Shown: positions 26,386 to 34,952, counted from the stretch's first letter. The stretch: 64,000 nucleotides of DNA from an uncultured Clostridia bacterium (GCA_934149275.1 CAKPEG010000003.1:92093-156092), one strand, 5' to 3'. Notes: generated from the sequence alone by a model not told the origin. Numbers and translations are program-made.

Positions 26386-26407
26386 TTATTATAATATTTT
26401 TTAGATA

Positions 26408-26436
26408 TTGATAATTAAAAGTCAGTATGATATAAA
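26408..26436 (+). promoter_or_regulatory. Sigma-A promoter of the tandem thyX gene
   Basis: TTGATA at 26408-26413, a 17-base spacer and TATAAA at 26431-26436; the gene starts at 26469 after AAAGAGG. Confidence 0.6.
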
Positions 26437-26468
26437 TTAGTAAATTATAAAAAAGAGGTACAAAAATT

Positions 26469-27881
26469 ATGAAAGTTGAATTATTAGGAAGTTGCAATCA
26501 AGAAGAATTAGAAAGAAGAATACAAACAGTAGCAGCAGCAGGAAAATTATCAAGATTTAAAGGAAACGTATTTGAAGTATTAGAAAGCTGTAACGACTAC
26601 GAAAAAAATCTAAAATTAATAAAAAGAATAATAGGAATGGGACATAAATCAATAATAGAACACGATTACCTAGTATTTGCATTATGTGATGTCACACCAA
26701 TTATTGAACAAACAATCATAGGAAACAGACTAACATCATTTACTGTAAAGTCAAGAAGAGAAGTAGACTTCAGAACAGTAGGCTACTATGTACCAGAATT
26801 TAGAGATGAAAACTTAGAAATCCATCCTAAAAATAAAGAATTAAAAGAAAAATATCAAGAACATATGAGATATTTATTTAATGCATATGGAAAAATAGTT
26901 GATAGTGGAGTAAGTGTTGAAGATGCAAGATTTATTTTACCATATAGTTATCACAGCAATTTAATTATGGGACTAGATGCTAGAGAATTAGAAAAAATGA
27001 TAAATTCACTTAGATTAGGAAGATTAAGCAGGATTCAAGAATTAAAAGAATTAGGCGATAGATTATTTGAAATAGCAAAAGAAAAAGTTCCATACTTAAC
27101 AGAAATGATAGAAAACGCAAACGTAAATTCTGAAAATCAATTTGAATACTTAGAAGCAAATTCAAAAAGACCAGAAATAAAAATTATCGACAGACCAAGA
27201 ATATTATCACACACACCAAATGCAGATGATATTATAACCAAAAGTAATATTATGTATCATTATCAATGCTCTGAACAAGAAGCGGAAAAAATCTTAAATG
27301 AATTAGAAGCAAAAGATGAAAAAGCAAGAGAAAAAATAATGGATAATATATTACACAAAGATGAATGTAGAGAATTAGAGCAAGTTAATTTCACTCTACA
27401 AATTCCTATCTCATTATCAATTCTAACTCATTTAACAAGACATAGAATGCACTCATTACTAGTTCCAGAATTTGTACCTTTATGGAACATGGAAAATTAT
27501 ATAACTCCTGCAACAGTAGAAGCAGGCGCTAATGAAATATATCAAGAAGCTGCTAGAAAAAATATAGAAATGTTTGAATATTTCAAATCAGAGAAAGTAG
27601 CTCAAGAAGATTTGATTTATTTCTACATAGGTGCACAAATGTTAAATGTTGTAACTACAATTGATGCGAGAAATTTGAAATGGATTTTGAGATTACGTTG
27701 TTGTAATAAAGCTCAATGGCAGATAAGAAAAATTGCACAAGATATTGCAGGTCAAGTAAAGCAGATTGCTCCATTACTTGGTAAAGGTCTAGGTGCTACA
27801 TGCATGACGGATCGTTATTGTGGTGAAGGAAGAGAGTGCTGTGGCTTGATTGATAAATTGCTAGAAGCAGATAAGAAATAA
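26469..27881 (+). CDS. thyX: FAD-dependent thymidylate synthase-like protein with two ThyX domains in tandem
   Basis: 470 residues, twice the size of a normal ThyX. ThyX makes dTMP from dUMP using FAD and methylene-THF. The first half has HKSIIEHDYLVFALCDVTPI, then NRLTSFTVKSRREVDF where the canonical RHRxxSxxxxSxRY stands, and ARFILPYSYHSNLIMGLDAR. The second half has VNFTLQIPISLSILTHLTRH followed by RMHSLL, then IDARNLKWILRLRCCNKAQW (canonical NxRxL and R-AQWEIR) and a cysteine-rich end CMTDRYCGEGRECCG. The first half has lost RH of RHR and the second lost the SxRY end, so each half keeps a different part of the signature. No thyA is in the window. Confidence 0.85.
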   Translation: MKVELLGSCNQEELERRIQTVAAAGKLSRFKGNVFEVLESCNDYEKNLKLIKRIIGMGHKSIIEHDYLVFALCDVTPIIEQTIIGNRLTSFTVKSRREVDFRTVGYYVPEFRDENLEIHPKNKELKEKYQEHMRYLFNAYGKIVDSGVSVEDARFILPYSYHSNLIMGLDARELEKMINSLRLGRLSRIQELKELGDRLFEIAKEKVPYLTEMIENANVNSENQFEYLEANSKRPEIKIIDRPRILSHTPNADDIITKSNIMYHYQCSEQEAEKILNELEAKDEKAREKIMDNILHKDECRELEQVNFTLQIPISLSILTHLTRHRMHSLLVPEFVPLWNMENYITPATVEAGANEIYQEAARKNIEMFEYFKSEKVAQEDLIYFYIGAQMLNVVTTIDARNLKWILRLRCCNKAQWQIRKIAQDIAGQVKQIAPLLGKGLGATCMTDRYCGEGRECCGLIDKLLEADKK

Positions 27882-27897
27882 TTATTATTTTAGAATT

Positions 27898-28080
27898 AAA
27901 AGAAAAATACATATTAATTTTCTCACACCTTGCTGTCGCATTCTTCGGTTCTTGAAAATAGAAATTTATTATTTCTATTTTCAAACCGGGTAGAATGCTT
28001 CAATCGCAGTCACTTCCGCTTGCGCTCCGTTCCTTTGGTCGCTGCGCGGCGATTCAAAAATTTAATATGTATTTTTCTTT
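27898..28080 (-). repeat. Palindromic intergenic element, family A, inverted (copy A3)
   Basis: Reverse-strand copy: CTTGCTG at 27929 and CTGCGC at 28042 are the complements of the CAGCAAG and GCGCAG marks, and the core is identical to A2 on the minus strand. Arms AAAGAAAAATACATATTAA pair across the element. It follows the thyX stop. The 355-base gap 27882-28236 is taken up by A3 and B2. Confidence 0.85.
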
Positions 28081-28094
28081 TTTTCTTCAGAAAC

Positions 28095-28215
28095 AAAAAT
28101 TATATTCAAATTTAGTGACGCGCAGTTTGGAAGTTTTTACTCAGGCCGGATAAACGCAGTTTAGCGGGCGGTAAAATCTTCCCAGCAAGGAACTAAAATT
28201 TGAATATAATTTTTT
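28095..28215 (+). repeat. Palindromic intergenic element, family B (copy B2)
   Basis: Arms AAAAATTATATTCAAATTT and complement; GACGCGCAG, a stem GGAAGTTTTTAC / GTAAAATCTTCC, an apical TAAACGCAGTTTA hairpin and AGCAAGGAA. It sits tail-to-tail between thyX (plus) and a small minus-strand gene. Confidence 0.8.
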
Positions 28216-28236
28216 ATATCTAGTAGTTAAAGGAAA

Positions 28237-28383
28237 CTACTTATTAATATTTGAACCCTTCCCCAGTAACTCAAACTCCTTACACTTAATACGATACTCC
28301 ATCTGCTGAGTCATAAACCTATAATACCAATACCCCTGCTCATACTGAGAAGCCGGATTAAAAGTATCTTGAAAATCATCCAT
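28237..28383 (-). CDS. Small protein, 48 aa, unknown
   Basis: A short minus-strand gene with ATG at 28383, placed 7 bases after GGAGGT. The product is MDDFQDTFNPASQYEQGYWYYRFMTQQMEY... with many aromatic residues and Gln, no membrane segment, and a charged end (KGSNINK). A longer open frame upstream lacks a ribosome site. Its divergent neighbour is pepF, and its tail faces element B2. Size and composition would fit a small spore or coat protein, but I see no family match and do not assign one. Confidence 0.6.
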   Translation of the reverse strand: MDDFQDTFNPASQYEQGYWYYRFMTQQMEYRIKCKEFELLGKGSNINK

Positions 28384-28420
28384 CACACATACCTCCGAAT
28401 AATAATTTTTATAAAATATA

Positions 28421-28449
28421 TTCAATACAAACAAAAAATATGATAGAAT
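28421..28449 (+). promoter_or_regulatory. Putative sigma-A promoter of pepF
   Basis: TTCAAT at 28421-28426, a 17-base spacer and TAGAAT at 28444-28449; pepF starts at 28478 after AAGGAGG. Confidence 0.5.
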
Positions 28450-28477
28450 AACCAATGTTAAAAAGGAGGTCAATATT

Positions 28478-30256
28478 ATGAAAAGAGAAGAAATTGAAGA
28501 AAAGTATAAGTGGGACTTGACACTAGCATACAAAACCACTGAAGATTTTATGAAAGATTTTAATTATGTAAAAGAAGAACTTCCAAACGTAGAAAAATAT
28601 AAAGGAAAATTTTTAGAAAAAAGCGATACATTCATCGAATTTATGGAACTAATCGAAAAAATAGATAGAAGAATAGACAAAATGTACTCATATGCTTCAG
28701 AATCAGTAGATGTTGAGCCAAATAATGCAGAAGTGCAAGATTTAAACTCAAAAATTAAAGGGCTAGAAGAAGCATACAGAAATGAAACAGTATTCATAGA
28801 CTTAGAAATATTAAAAAATGAAGATAAAGCGAGAAAAATACTAGAAGACGAAAGATGCAAGAAATACACAAATATGATAAATAAAGTATTAAGAATGAAA
28901 CCACATATCCTAAGCGATGAAACAGAAGAAGTACTTGCACAAGCAAGCGGAGTTTTAGGAACATCATACGGAACATATAAACAAATAAAACCAGAATTTG
29001 AACCAGTAATAATAGACGGAAAAGAATATTTCTTAAATGAAGGAACAGTAAGAAACTTCTATAGAAATCCAGACGAAAGTGTTAGAAAACAAGCATATGA
29101 AAAACTAAATATCGAATACAAAAAATTAGCAAACCTATATGCATCAACATTAGAAGGAACAATGAAAAGAGATGTATTCTATAGTAAAGTAAGAAAATTC
29201 AAAAGTCCACTAGAAGCTAGTACATTTGGAGACGAAGTTACAGAAGAACTATTTTATAAAGTATTGGATGCAGCAAATAACAAATACCATAAATACTATA
29301 TAGAATATTTAGACGCTGTTAAAAAGATAATGAATAAAGACATTCTACAAGTTTATGATTTGAGATATCCAATCGTAAAAGAACCAGATAAAAAATATTC
29401 AGTAGAAGATGCTTTTGAATTAATTTTTGAAGCAACTAAAAATTTAGGCGAAGAATATAGAGAAATTATTCAAAAAGCCAAATCAGAAAGATGGATTGAT
29501 TACATGCCACATGAAGGAAAAAGATCCGGAGCATATTCAAGCAATGGTTGTTATGACAGTAGACCATTTATTTTAATGAGCTTTACAAACGACGTAGAAT
29601 CAGTATTTACATTAATACATGAATTAGGACATTCAGCACATTCATATTTATCAAATCATTATCAAGACTATATAAACAGCAATTACAGAATATTTGTTGC
29701 AGAAGTTGCATCAACAGTAAATGAAAATTTATTAATGAACTTACTAATAAAAACAGCTAAAACACCTGAAGAAAAGAAATATCTGTTATACAAAAAAATA
29801 GATGAATTTATAGGTTGTTGTTATACACAACCATTCTTTGCGAACTTTGAAAATATATTGCATCAAAAAGTTGCAAACAATGAAGGACTATCAAGCCAAA
29901 CAATAACAGACCTATATCAAAAAGTAACAGAAGATGAATATGAAGGAAGAGTTCAAATTCACGAATTAACAAAATACAGATGCTTTGCTATACCTCATTT
30001 TTATTACAATTACTATGTATATAAATATACAATTGGAATGTGCGTTGCATCAGTAATTGCCGAAAGAGTTGCAAATGGAGATAAAACACAAATAGAAAAT
30101 TATTTGAAATTCTTAAAATCTGGATCAACTAAGAGTCCAGTTGAAGCATTAACAATGGCAGGAGTTAATCAATTAGATGAAAATCTTTATAAAGAAGCAT
30201 TTGAAAACTTCAAAAAAGATGTAGATGAATTTAAAAAAGTAATGGAGATAGAATAA
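28478..30256 (+). CDS. pepF: Oligoendopeptidase F
   Basis: Cytoplasmic M3-family zinc metallopeptidase that cuts short peptides. 592 residues, the usual size. The N-terminal oligopeptidase-F domain (about 110-185) precedes the catalytic domain with zinc motif HELGH starting at His381 (LIHELGHSAHSYLS) and the third ligand Glu in VAEVASTVNENLLM about 25 residues on. SNGCYDSRPFILMSFTNDVE and HFYYNYYVYKYTIGMCVASV are typical of the family. AAGGAGG lies before the ATG. Monocistronic by its spacing. Confidence 0.96.
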   Translation: MKREEIEEKYKWDLTLAYKTTEDFMKDFNYVKEELPNVEKYKGKFLEKSDTFIEFMELIEKIDRRIDKMYSYASESVDVEPNNAEVQDLNSKIKGLEEAYRNETVFIDLEILKNEDKARKILEDERCKKYTNMINKVLRMKPHILSDETEEVLAQASGVLGTSYGTYKQIKPEFEPVIIDGKEYFLNEGTVRNFYRNPDESVRKQAYEKLNIEYKKLANLYASTLEGTMKRDVFYSKVRKFKSPLEASTFGDEVTEELFYKVLDAANNKYHKYYIEYLDAVKKIMNKDILQVYDLRYPIVKEPDKKYSVEDAFELIFEATKNLGEEYREIIQKAKSERWIDYMPHEGKRSGAYSSNGCYDSRPFILMSFTNDVESVFTLIHELGHSAHSYLSNHYQDYINSNYRIFVAEVASTVNENLLMNLLIKTAKTPEEKKYLLYKKIDEFIGCCYTQPFFANFENILHQKVANNEGLSSQTITDLYQKVTEDEYEGRVQIHELTKYRCFAIPHFYYNYYVYKYTIGMCVASVIAERVANGDKTQIENYLKFLKSGSTKSPVEALTMAGVNQLDENLYKEAFENFKKDVDEFKKVMEIE

Positions 30257-30269
30257 GTAAACATAAAAC

Positions 30270-30298
30270 TTGAAAGCACCTAATAAATGTAGTATAAT
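30270..30298 (+). promoter_or_regulatory. Sigma-A promoter of the 30376 gene
   Basis: TTGAAA at 30270-30275, a 17-base spacer and TATAAT at 30293-30298 followed by ACGTAAT, the same extension as the promoter at 10778-10806. Confidence 0.75.
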
Positions 30299-30375
30299 AC
30301 GTAATGTATTAAAAATAGGAGGCACGTAAATAACAACAGTTTATATTAAAACTATTGGGTTAGGAGGAATGCCAA

Positions 30376-30816
30376 ATGAAAGAATTCAGAAAGGGATTCA
30401 AACGGATAGTAAGCAAGTTATACGAAAAAAAAACAGCATACCGTTTGAAGGGAAAAAATCTTGAAGAAGCAAAAAAAGAATGGCGGAAAATTCTGTCTGA
30501 ATACAAAAATGAATGTATGAGCTGGAAAAATCAGTGTTACGAAACACTCGAAGTGGACTGGATTTATCCACTTAAGAAAAACATTAAAGTTTCAGATCAT
30601 CCAGTTGAAATTTGCTTTTTGATAAGAATAATGAATACCATTGACCCGGAGCGATTTATTGAGGATGAAGTCATATTTCATGATATGCCCCAAATGGCCA
30701 AAGTACTTAGAGAAGAAAAAAATGTGAACGCAGTAGAACTGGCTGAACATTTAGAAATGTACATTGGTGTAGGAGAAATGACAGAGGAGGATTTTATCAA
30801 AATATTTAGCTTATGA
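30376..30816 (+). CDS. Hypothetical protein, 146 aa, atypical codon use
   Basis: No recognised family. Soluble and mixed charge, with a basic N-terminal helix (KEFRKGFKRIVSKLYEKKTA), a middle with several Trp and Cys (CMSWKNQCYETLEVDWIYPL), and an acidic helical C-terminus (MTEEDFIKIFSL). Two ATGs follow AGGAGG; the second, at 30376, has the right spacing (8 bases). Arginine codons include CGG (twice), CGT and CGA, unlike the AGA-only neighbours. The gene has its own promoter and a strong terminator. Probably an acquired unit. Confidence 0.75.
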   Translation: MKEFRKGFKRIVSKLYEKKTAYRLKGKNLEEAKKEWRKILSEYKNECMSWKNQCYETLEVDWIYPLKKNIKVSDHPVEICFLIRIMNTIDPERFIEDEVIFHDMPQMAKVLREEKNVNAVELAEHLEMYIGVGEMTEEDFIKIFSL

Positions 30817-30837
30817 TTTTTTCAACGTATGTGCTCG

Positions 30838-30884
30838 AAAAGAAAGAAACAGGTAAAGAGAAAATACCTGTTTCTTTCTTTTTG
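30838..30884 (+). terminator. Strong rho-independent terminator
   Basis: 15-bp stem AGAAAGAAACAGGTA / TACCTGTTTCTTTCT with a 9-base loop and TTTTT after it; ends the 30376 transcript. Confidence 0.92.
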
Positions 30885-30900
30885 GCTCTTATATAGAAAA

Positions 30901-31027
30901 AGAAAATATTATATTTGGTTTTTGAGTGACGCACAGTTTGAAAGTTTTTCCCTAATCTACTAAACGAAGTTTTAGATTAGGGAAAAATATTTTAGCAAGG
31001 AACGAAAAAATAAATATAATATTTTCT
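30901..31027 (+). repeat. Palindromic intergenic element, family B (copy B3)
   Basis: Arms AGAAAATATTATATTT and complement; GACGCACAG, a long inner stem CCCTAATCTA / TAGATTAGGG closing on CTAAACGAAGTTTTAG, then AGCAAGGAA. It lies between the 30376 terminator and the converging 31051 gene. Confidence 0.8.
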
Positions 31028-31050
31028 TAACAATTTTCAATCATAAAATT

Positions 31051-32121
31051 CTAATCCATATATCGTCTAACAAAAAATCCAACAACCATAATAATTAATA
31101 CTAAAACAATAATACCAATAGCAACATTTAATATAGGTGAGATATGTTTTTTAGAAATATTGGTACTATCATTTATAGATGGAGAAGGAGAAATATTTTG
31201 TGATTTAGAAATAACAGTATCAACATTTATTGTAAATTTAGCATATTTCATATTACGACTTACCAATATTGTATCAAGAGTAGTATCAGGTAAAGAATCG
31301 ATATCCGTATTAATACTAACACCATCAAAGTCAGCATTTCCAGCAGAAAAGCCTGCGTAGTTTTGTCTAAAGTATGAAACAACATTTGATGCAGTTTCAT
31401 CATCCTTATCCATTGAAACTAAGTAAGAAATTGCATTAAGTATTGATTCATAAGCATTATCTAAAAGTTCAGTAGGTTGACCAATATATAAAATAATATT
31501 CCCAGAATCATCAGTAGATTTCAAAAAAATCAAATTACTATTTTTTATAATGCAATTTTTATCTGAAATAAAAGTTTCCAAATAATTATTAAAATCAGAT
31601 TTTGAAAGTACTGAGGAATCCAACGAAGGTGAGAGCCTTTGAGATGTACTAATCTGAAATTCAGTCATGACAGTGGAACCGCCATCAGATGAAATATAAT
31701 TTTTAGCTACTCCATTACTTTTTATAGATGTATAACAAAAAGTATCATTTAATGCAGGAAAAATAAAACTTCCTTCTTCATTACCTTCGATAGTAGAAAT
31801 AGTATCTATAAATAGAGCACTAAGAATGTTTTCTTCAGTATTATTTGTGATTGGATAAGTAGTAGAAAGAATACCAGCAGATTTGTCATAATTATAAGTA
31901 ATAGATTTGGAATTGTTATAAGTTAAAATAAAAGAATTATCGGCTTTAGTAGCTTTTACAGTAATACCTATATTGGATAAAGCTGAAGTATAGTAACATT
32001 TATTGAACTTGTCAGCGATTTTTGAAAGATCTAAATTTACTTCTTCAGTATCAGCATTAGAAATTGGGACTAATACCGCTAAAAAAATAGCAATTAATAA
32101 TAATATTTTTTTTATTTTCAT
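31051..32121 (-). CDS. Exported, C-terminally anchored protein, 356 aa, unknown
   Basis: No recognised family. Residues 1-23 are a signal peptide (KKILLLIAIFLAVLVPISNA, then DTEE). A long extracellular region follows, rich in Ser, Asn and Asp. A single C-terminal membrane helix (about 328-350, LNVAIGIIVLVLIIMVVGFF) ends in RRYMD. This type I topology means the domain faces outside and is tethered at its end. A GGAGG site lies before the ATG at 32121. No sortase motif. Its tail faces element B3. Confidence 0.8.
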   Translation of the reverse strand: MKIKKILLLIAIFLAVLVPISNADTEEVNLDLSKIADKFNKCYYTSALSNIGITVKATKADNSFILTYNNSKSITYNYDKSAGILSTTYPITNNTEENILSALFIDTISTIEGNEEGSFIFPALNDTFCYTSIKSNGVAKNYISSDGGSTVMTEFQISTSQRLSPSLDSSVLSKSDFNNYLETFISDKNCIIKNSNLIFLKSTDDSGNIILYIGQPTELLDNAYESILNAISYLVSMDKDDETASNVVSYFRQNYAGFSAGNADFDGVSINTDIDSLPDTTLDTILVSRNMKYAKFTINVDTVISKSQNISPSPSINDSTNISKKHISPILNVAIGIIVLVLIIMVVGFFVRRYMD

Positions 32122-32346
32122 ATATAAATACCTCCAGAATAAAAACGGACATTAATAAGAAATGAACATATTTACAATATTGAAAAGTCCGTGACTTTGT
32201 TTACACACAAAATCTAAAAATGAATTTCTGTGTAAAATATATATTATAAAAAAATAATACAAATAAAAATAAAAAAATTCAAGGAAAAACAAGACTAATT
32301 ACTAAAAATATTATATAATACTTACCATAAAGGATAGGTGATAAAG

Positions 32347-32985
32347 ATGAATATATACAAACCAATAATAGGAACGCTCGAAGAAATAGCTAATATACAC
32401 TCATCAATTGATCTATATAAACAAGAAGGAATAACAATAGAAAATAAATTAATATCAAAATTAGAAGAGATAGATTTTAATGCAGAGGATGTAGAATTTG
32501 AAAAGTGCATATTCAAAGACTGTAAAATAACTGGATCATTCGAAAAAGCAGTTTTTCATGATGTAATATTTGAAAATTGTGACTTGTCAAATTGCTTGTT
32601 TAGAGAAGGAAGTTTTATACGTGTAGAAATCAGAAATAGCAAATTTGTAGGATGTGATTTTTCGGATTCAAGGGTATATCATTTAACTGGTAAAGAAGTT
32701 ATTTTCAGATATGCTAACTTTTCATCAGCAAGTTTAGAAGAAGTGCTATTTAAAAAATGTGACTTATCAAATAGCAGTTTTACAGAATGCAAATTAAAAA
32801 ATACATATTTTGAATTATCTAAATTAGAGCAAACACAATTTTTTAAAACTAGATTAAAAGGAATAGACATTTCAACATGTGAAATAGGTGGAATAATAAC
32901 AACATTTGAAGACATTAAAGGAATGATTGTAAACAATTTTCAAGCAATTGAGTTATCAAAATTACTAGGAATAATTATAAAATAA
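32347..32985 (+). CDS. Pentapeptide-repeat protein
   Basis: 212 residues. From about residue 48 to 180 the sequence follows the A(D/N)LxX pentapeptide pattern (CIFKDCKITG, AVFHDVIFENCDLSNCLF, SKFVGCDFSDS, ANFSSASLEEVLFKKCDLSN), which folds as a right-handed quadrilateral beta-helix. Some such proteins (Qnr, MfpA, McbG) protect DNA gyrase by mimicking DNA; most have no known role. I chose the ATG at 32347 because AGGTG lies 6 bases upstream; the GTG at 32338 overlaps that site. Function is unassigned. Confidence 0.88.
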   Translation: MNIYKPIIGTLEEIANIHSSIDLYKQEGITIENKLISKLEEIDFNAEDVEFEKCIFKDCKITGSFEKAVFHDVIFENCDLSNCLFREGSFIRVEIRNSKFVGCDFSDSRVYHLTGKEVIFRYANFSSASLEEVLFKKCDLSNSSFTECKLKNTYFELSKLEQTQFFKTRLKGIDISTCEIGGIITTFEDIKGMIVNNFQAIELSKLLGIIIK

Positions 32986-33007
32986 TTATAAATTTGGAGA
33001 AATAAAT

Positions 33008-34048
33008 TTGAGTAGAAAAGAACAAAGAAAACTTGAGAGATTAAAAAAGAAAAAAAAGAGAAAAGCAAAGTTAAGACTTGCTATATTAATAATACTTCTA
33101 GGAATTTTTTGCAATAGCAACGATATAATAAAATTTCAGGATATATTTATTATAAAAAATGAAATAATACCTGTAAAAGAAAATGAAAGTGAAATTGCAA
33201 TAAATAATAATACTACAAAGGAAACAATATCAACGCCAGTAATAGACAATACAGAAATAGAAGAAAACAATATAGAAGAAAATACAAATAACGTAGACGA
33301 AACTAAAAGTAACGCAGATGAAGTTGAGAAAATAGTACAAACATACCTAAAAGAAAAAAAATTGAATGAAAATAATTTTGCATTTTTTTATTATGAACCA
33401 GAAACTGAAAAAACATATATATATAATGGTGGAAGCTATTTTACAGCAGCAAGTACAATAAAAGTACCACTCGCAATGATATATTATGATAAAATTAATA
33501 ATGGAGATTTAAATTTAGATTCAACGTTTCAATATCAGGAAGGAGACTATGAAGAGGGGGCTGGAACAACAGCAGCAATATATAAGGTCGGGGATTATGT
33601 ACCATTATCGTATTTATTAGAACAAATGATAGTAAACTCTGACAATACAGCAACTAATATATTGAAAACAGGACTTGGAGGAGAAAAAGCATATAGAATA
33701 CTAATAAAACAATATACAAAGCAAGAGTTACCATCTGAATTTAATGATCAAAATATAACATCTGCAAATTATTCTTTAGATATCCTTAAGAAATTATATG
33801 AAAACCAAGAAAAATACAAAACACTAATTGAACTTATGAAAAAATCATCTGGTGGAGGATATTTAAAAAAGAATATAACTACATGTGAGATTGCACATAA
33901 ATATGGAAGTTATGAAGGAAACATTCATGATTATGGAATATGCTTTTCAAAGCAAAAATATTTAATAGGAATATTTACACAAAAAGTACCAGATGCTGAA
34001 AATTTAATAGCCGATATGAATAAAGAAATATTAGAAGCACAGAAATAA
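33008..34048 (+). CDS. Anchored serine hydrolase, class A beta-lactamase-like
   Basis: 346 residues. A very basic N-terminus (SRKEQRKLERLKKKKKRKAK), one membrane helix (about 23-38), an Asn/Glu/Thr-rich linker, then a beta-lactamase/transpeptidase-fold domain. The active-site motif STIK (SxxK) lies in YFTAASTIKVPLAMIYYDKI, SDN in IVNSDNTATN, and the third box appears as HKYGS in place of KTG. The start is TTG at 33008 after TTGGAG. Related clostridial proteins are annotated as serine hydrolases; whether it cleaves beta-lactams or trims wall peptides cannot be told. The omega-loop ExxxN is not obvious, which argues against an efficient beta-lactamase. Confidence 0.82.
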   Translation: MSRKEQRKLERLKKKKKRKAKLRLAILIILLGIFCNSNDIIKFQDIFIIKNEIIPVKENESEIAINNNTTKETISTPVIDNTEIEENNIEENTNNVDETKSNADEVEKIVQTYLKEKKLNENNFAFFYYEPETEKTYIYNGGSYFTAASTIKVPLAMIYYDKINNGDLNLDSTFQYQEGDYEEGAGTTAAIYKVGDYVPLSYLLEQMIVNSDNTATNILKTGLGGEKAYRILIKQYTKQELPSEFNDQNITSANYSLDILKKLYENQEKYKTLIELMKKSSGGGYLKKNITTCEIAHKYGSYEGNIHDYGICFSKQKYLIGIFTQKVPDAENLIADMNKEILEAQK

Positions 34049-34071
34049 ATTAAATATAGCTGTTCTAATAC

Positions 34072-34116
34072 AACCTCCAGCAGAATACTATTAAACAAAG
34101 TATTCGTATGGAGGTT
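34072..34116 (+). promoter_or_regulatory. Hairpin that covers the spoIIID ribosome binding site
   Basis: AACCTCCA (34072-34079) pairs with TGGAGGTT (34109-34116), and GAATACT (34083-34089) with AGTATTC (34099-34105), with a 3x3 internal loop and a 9-base loop. The right arm contains the GGAGG used by spoIIID. T residues after it also make it a possible terminator for the upstream gene. Confidence 0.75.
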
Positions 34117-34122
34117 TTCTTT

Positions 34123-34380
34123 ATGAAAGGAATATCAATTGAAGAACGTGCAGTGGAATTAGCACGATATATAATAGATTCTAAAGATACGGTAAGAGGA
34201 ACAGCCAAAAAATATGGAATAAGTAAAAGTACAGTACATAAAGATTTAAGTCAAAGACTAGAAAAAATAAATCATGCACTCTATTTAGAGGTAAGAGAAG
34301 TATTAGATGAAAATAAGGCGGAAAGACATATTAGAGGAGGATTAGCAACAAAAAAGAAATATGAAAAAATGAAAATGTAA
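34123..34380 (+). CDS. spoIIID: Sporulation transcription regulator SpoIIID
   Basis: Small DNA-binding protein that switches genes on and off in the mother cell between the sigma-E and sigma-K stages. 85 residues from the ATG at 34123. The helix-turn-helix DTVRGTAKKYGISKSTVHKD and the conserved tail ERHIRGGLATKKKYE are diagnostic. The frame opens 15 bases upstream at an ATG that overlaps GGAGG, so that earlier start is not credible. The ribosome site is buried in a strong hairpin (34072-34116), suggesting control of translation or of read-through. Confidence 0.97.
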   Translation: MKGISIEERAVELARYIIDSKDTVRGTAKKYGISKSTVHKDLSQRLEKINHALYLEVREVLDENKAERHIRGGLATKKKYEKMKM

Positions 34381-34391
34381 TATATATTTTA

Positions 34392-34421
34392 TTGACTTTT
34401 TATATTAAATTTAGCTAAAAT
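34392..34421 (+). promoter_or_regulatory. Putative sigma-A promoter of the 34455 gene
   Basis: TTGACT at 34392-34397, an 18-base spacer and TAAAAT at 34416-34421. Confidence 0.5.
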
Positions 34422-34454
34422 AATTATATAGAAAGCACAAAGGAGAAATGAAGT

Positions 34455-34901
34455 ATGAAAAACAAAAAAATAATAATAGTAATCGCTACAATAGCAGTAA
34501 TAGCAATACTTGCAGGATGCATAAACTTAATAGTCAGAAAAAGTAAAATAAGCAAATATACAAAAGCAGATGAATATGTTGTTAGCGGAGAAAAAATACC
34601 TTCAGTAAAATCAGCGGTTGGAGAAAAGAAAATAAAAAAATATTCACATAGCACAATGAATAATGATGTATTAAAGCTAACATTTATTGATTCAAATAAA
34701 GAGGAAACAGTAAAAAAATATATGGATTATCTAAAAGATAATGGAAATTATATTGAAATGATAATGGATGATAAAAATAAAAGACAGCTTGCTAGTCCAG
34801 CAGATGAACTAATAACAGTAGAAACAGAAATTACTGATGAAGGATTTATTTTAACAATAGAAGTAGGAGCGGGAAGTATAAAAATCAATAGTCAAGAATA
34901 A
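34455..34901 (+). CDS. Putative lipoprotein, 148 aa, unknown
   Basis: A hydrophobic N-terminus (KKIIIVIATIAVIAILAGC) ends in LAGC, which fits a lipobox with Cys22 as the lipidated residue. The remaining 125 residues form a small soluble domain (KLTFIDSNKEETVKKYMDYL ... ELITVETEITDEGFILTIEV) with no match I recognise. The pattern of a helix followed by strands recalls small clostridial lipoproteins of unknown role. GGAGAAATGAAGT precedes the ATG. Its terminator at 34921 separates it from yabG. Confidence 0.7.
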   Translation: MKNKKIIIVIATIAVIAILAGCINLIVRKSKISKYTKADEYVVSGEKIPSVKSAVGEKKIKKYSHSTMNNDVLKLTFIDSNKEETVKKYMDYLKDNGNYIEMIMDDKNKRQLASPADELITVETEITDEGFILTIEVGAGSIKINSQE

Positions 34902-34920
34902 AAAATATATAGAATTTTTA

Positions 34921-34952
34921 AATAGGCAGTTATAGAAGCTGCCTATTTTTTA
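34921..34952 (+). terminator. Rho-independent terminator
   Basis: AATAGGCAG, a 9-base interior, CTGCCTATTTTTT. Ends the 34455 transcript. Confidence 0.85.

Noticed and set aside
16796..28080. Family A/B elements as insertion sequences
   Set aside because: They carry no open frame for a transposase and no obvious target duplication; at most they are non-autonomous.
27930..28115. Open frame of 61 codons on the plus strand
   Set aside because: It lies wholly inside palindromic element A3 and part of B2, has no ribosome site, and its frame is an accident of the repeat.
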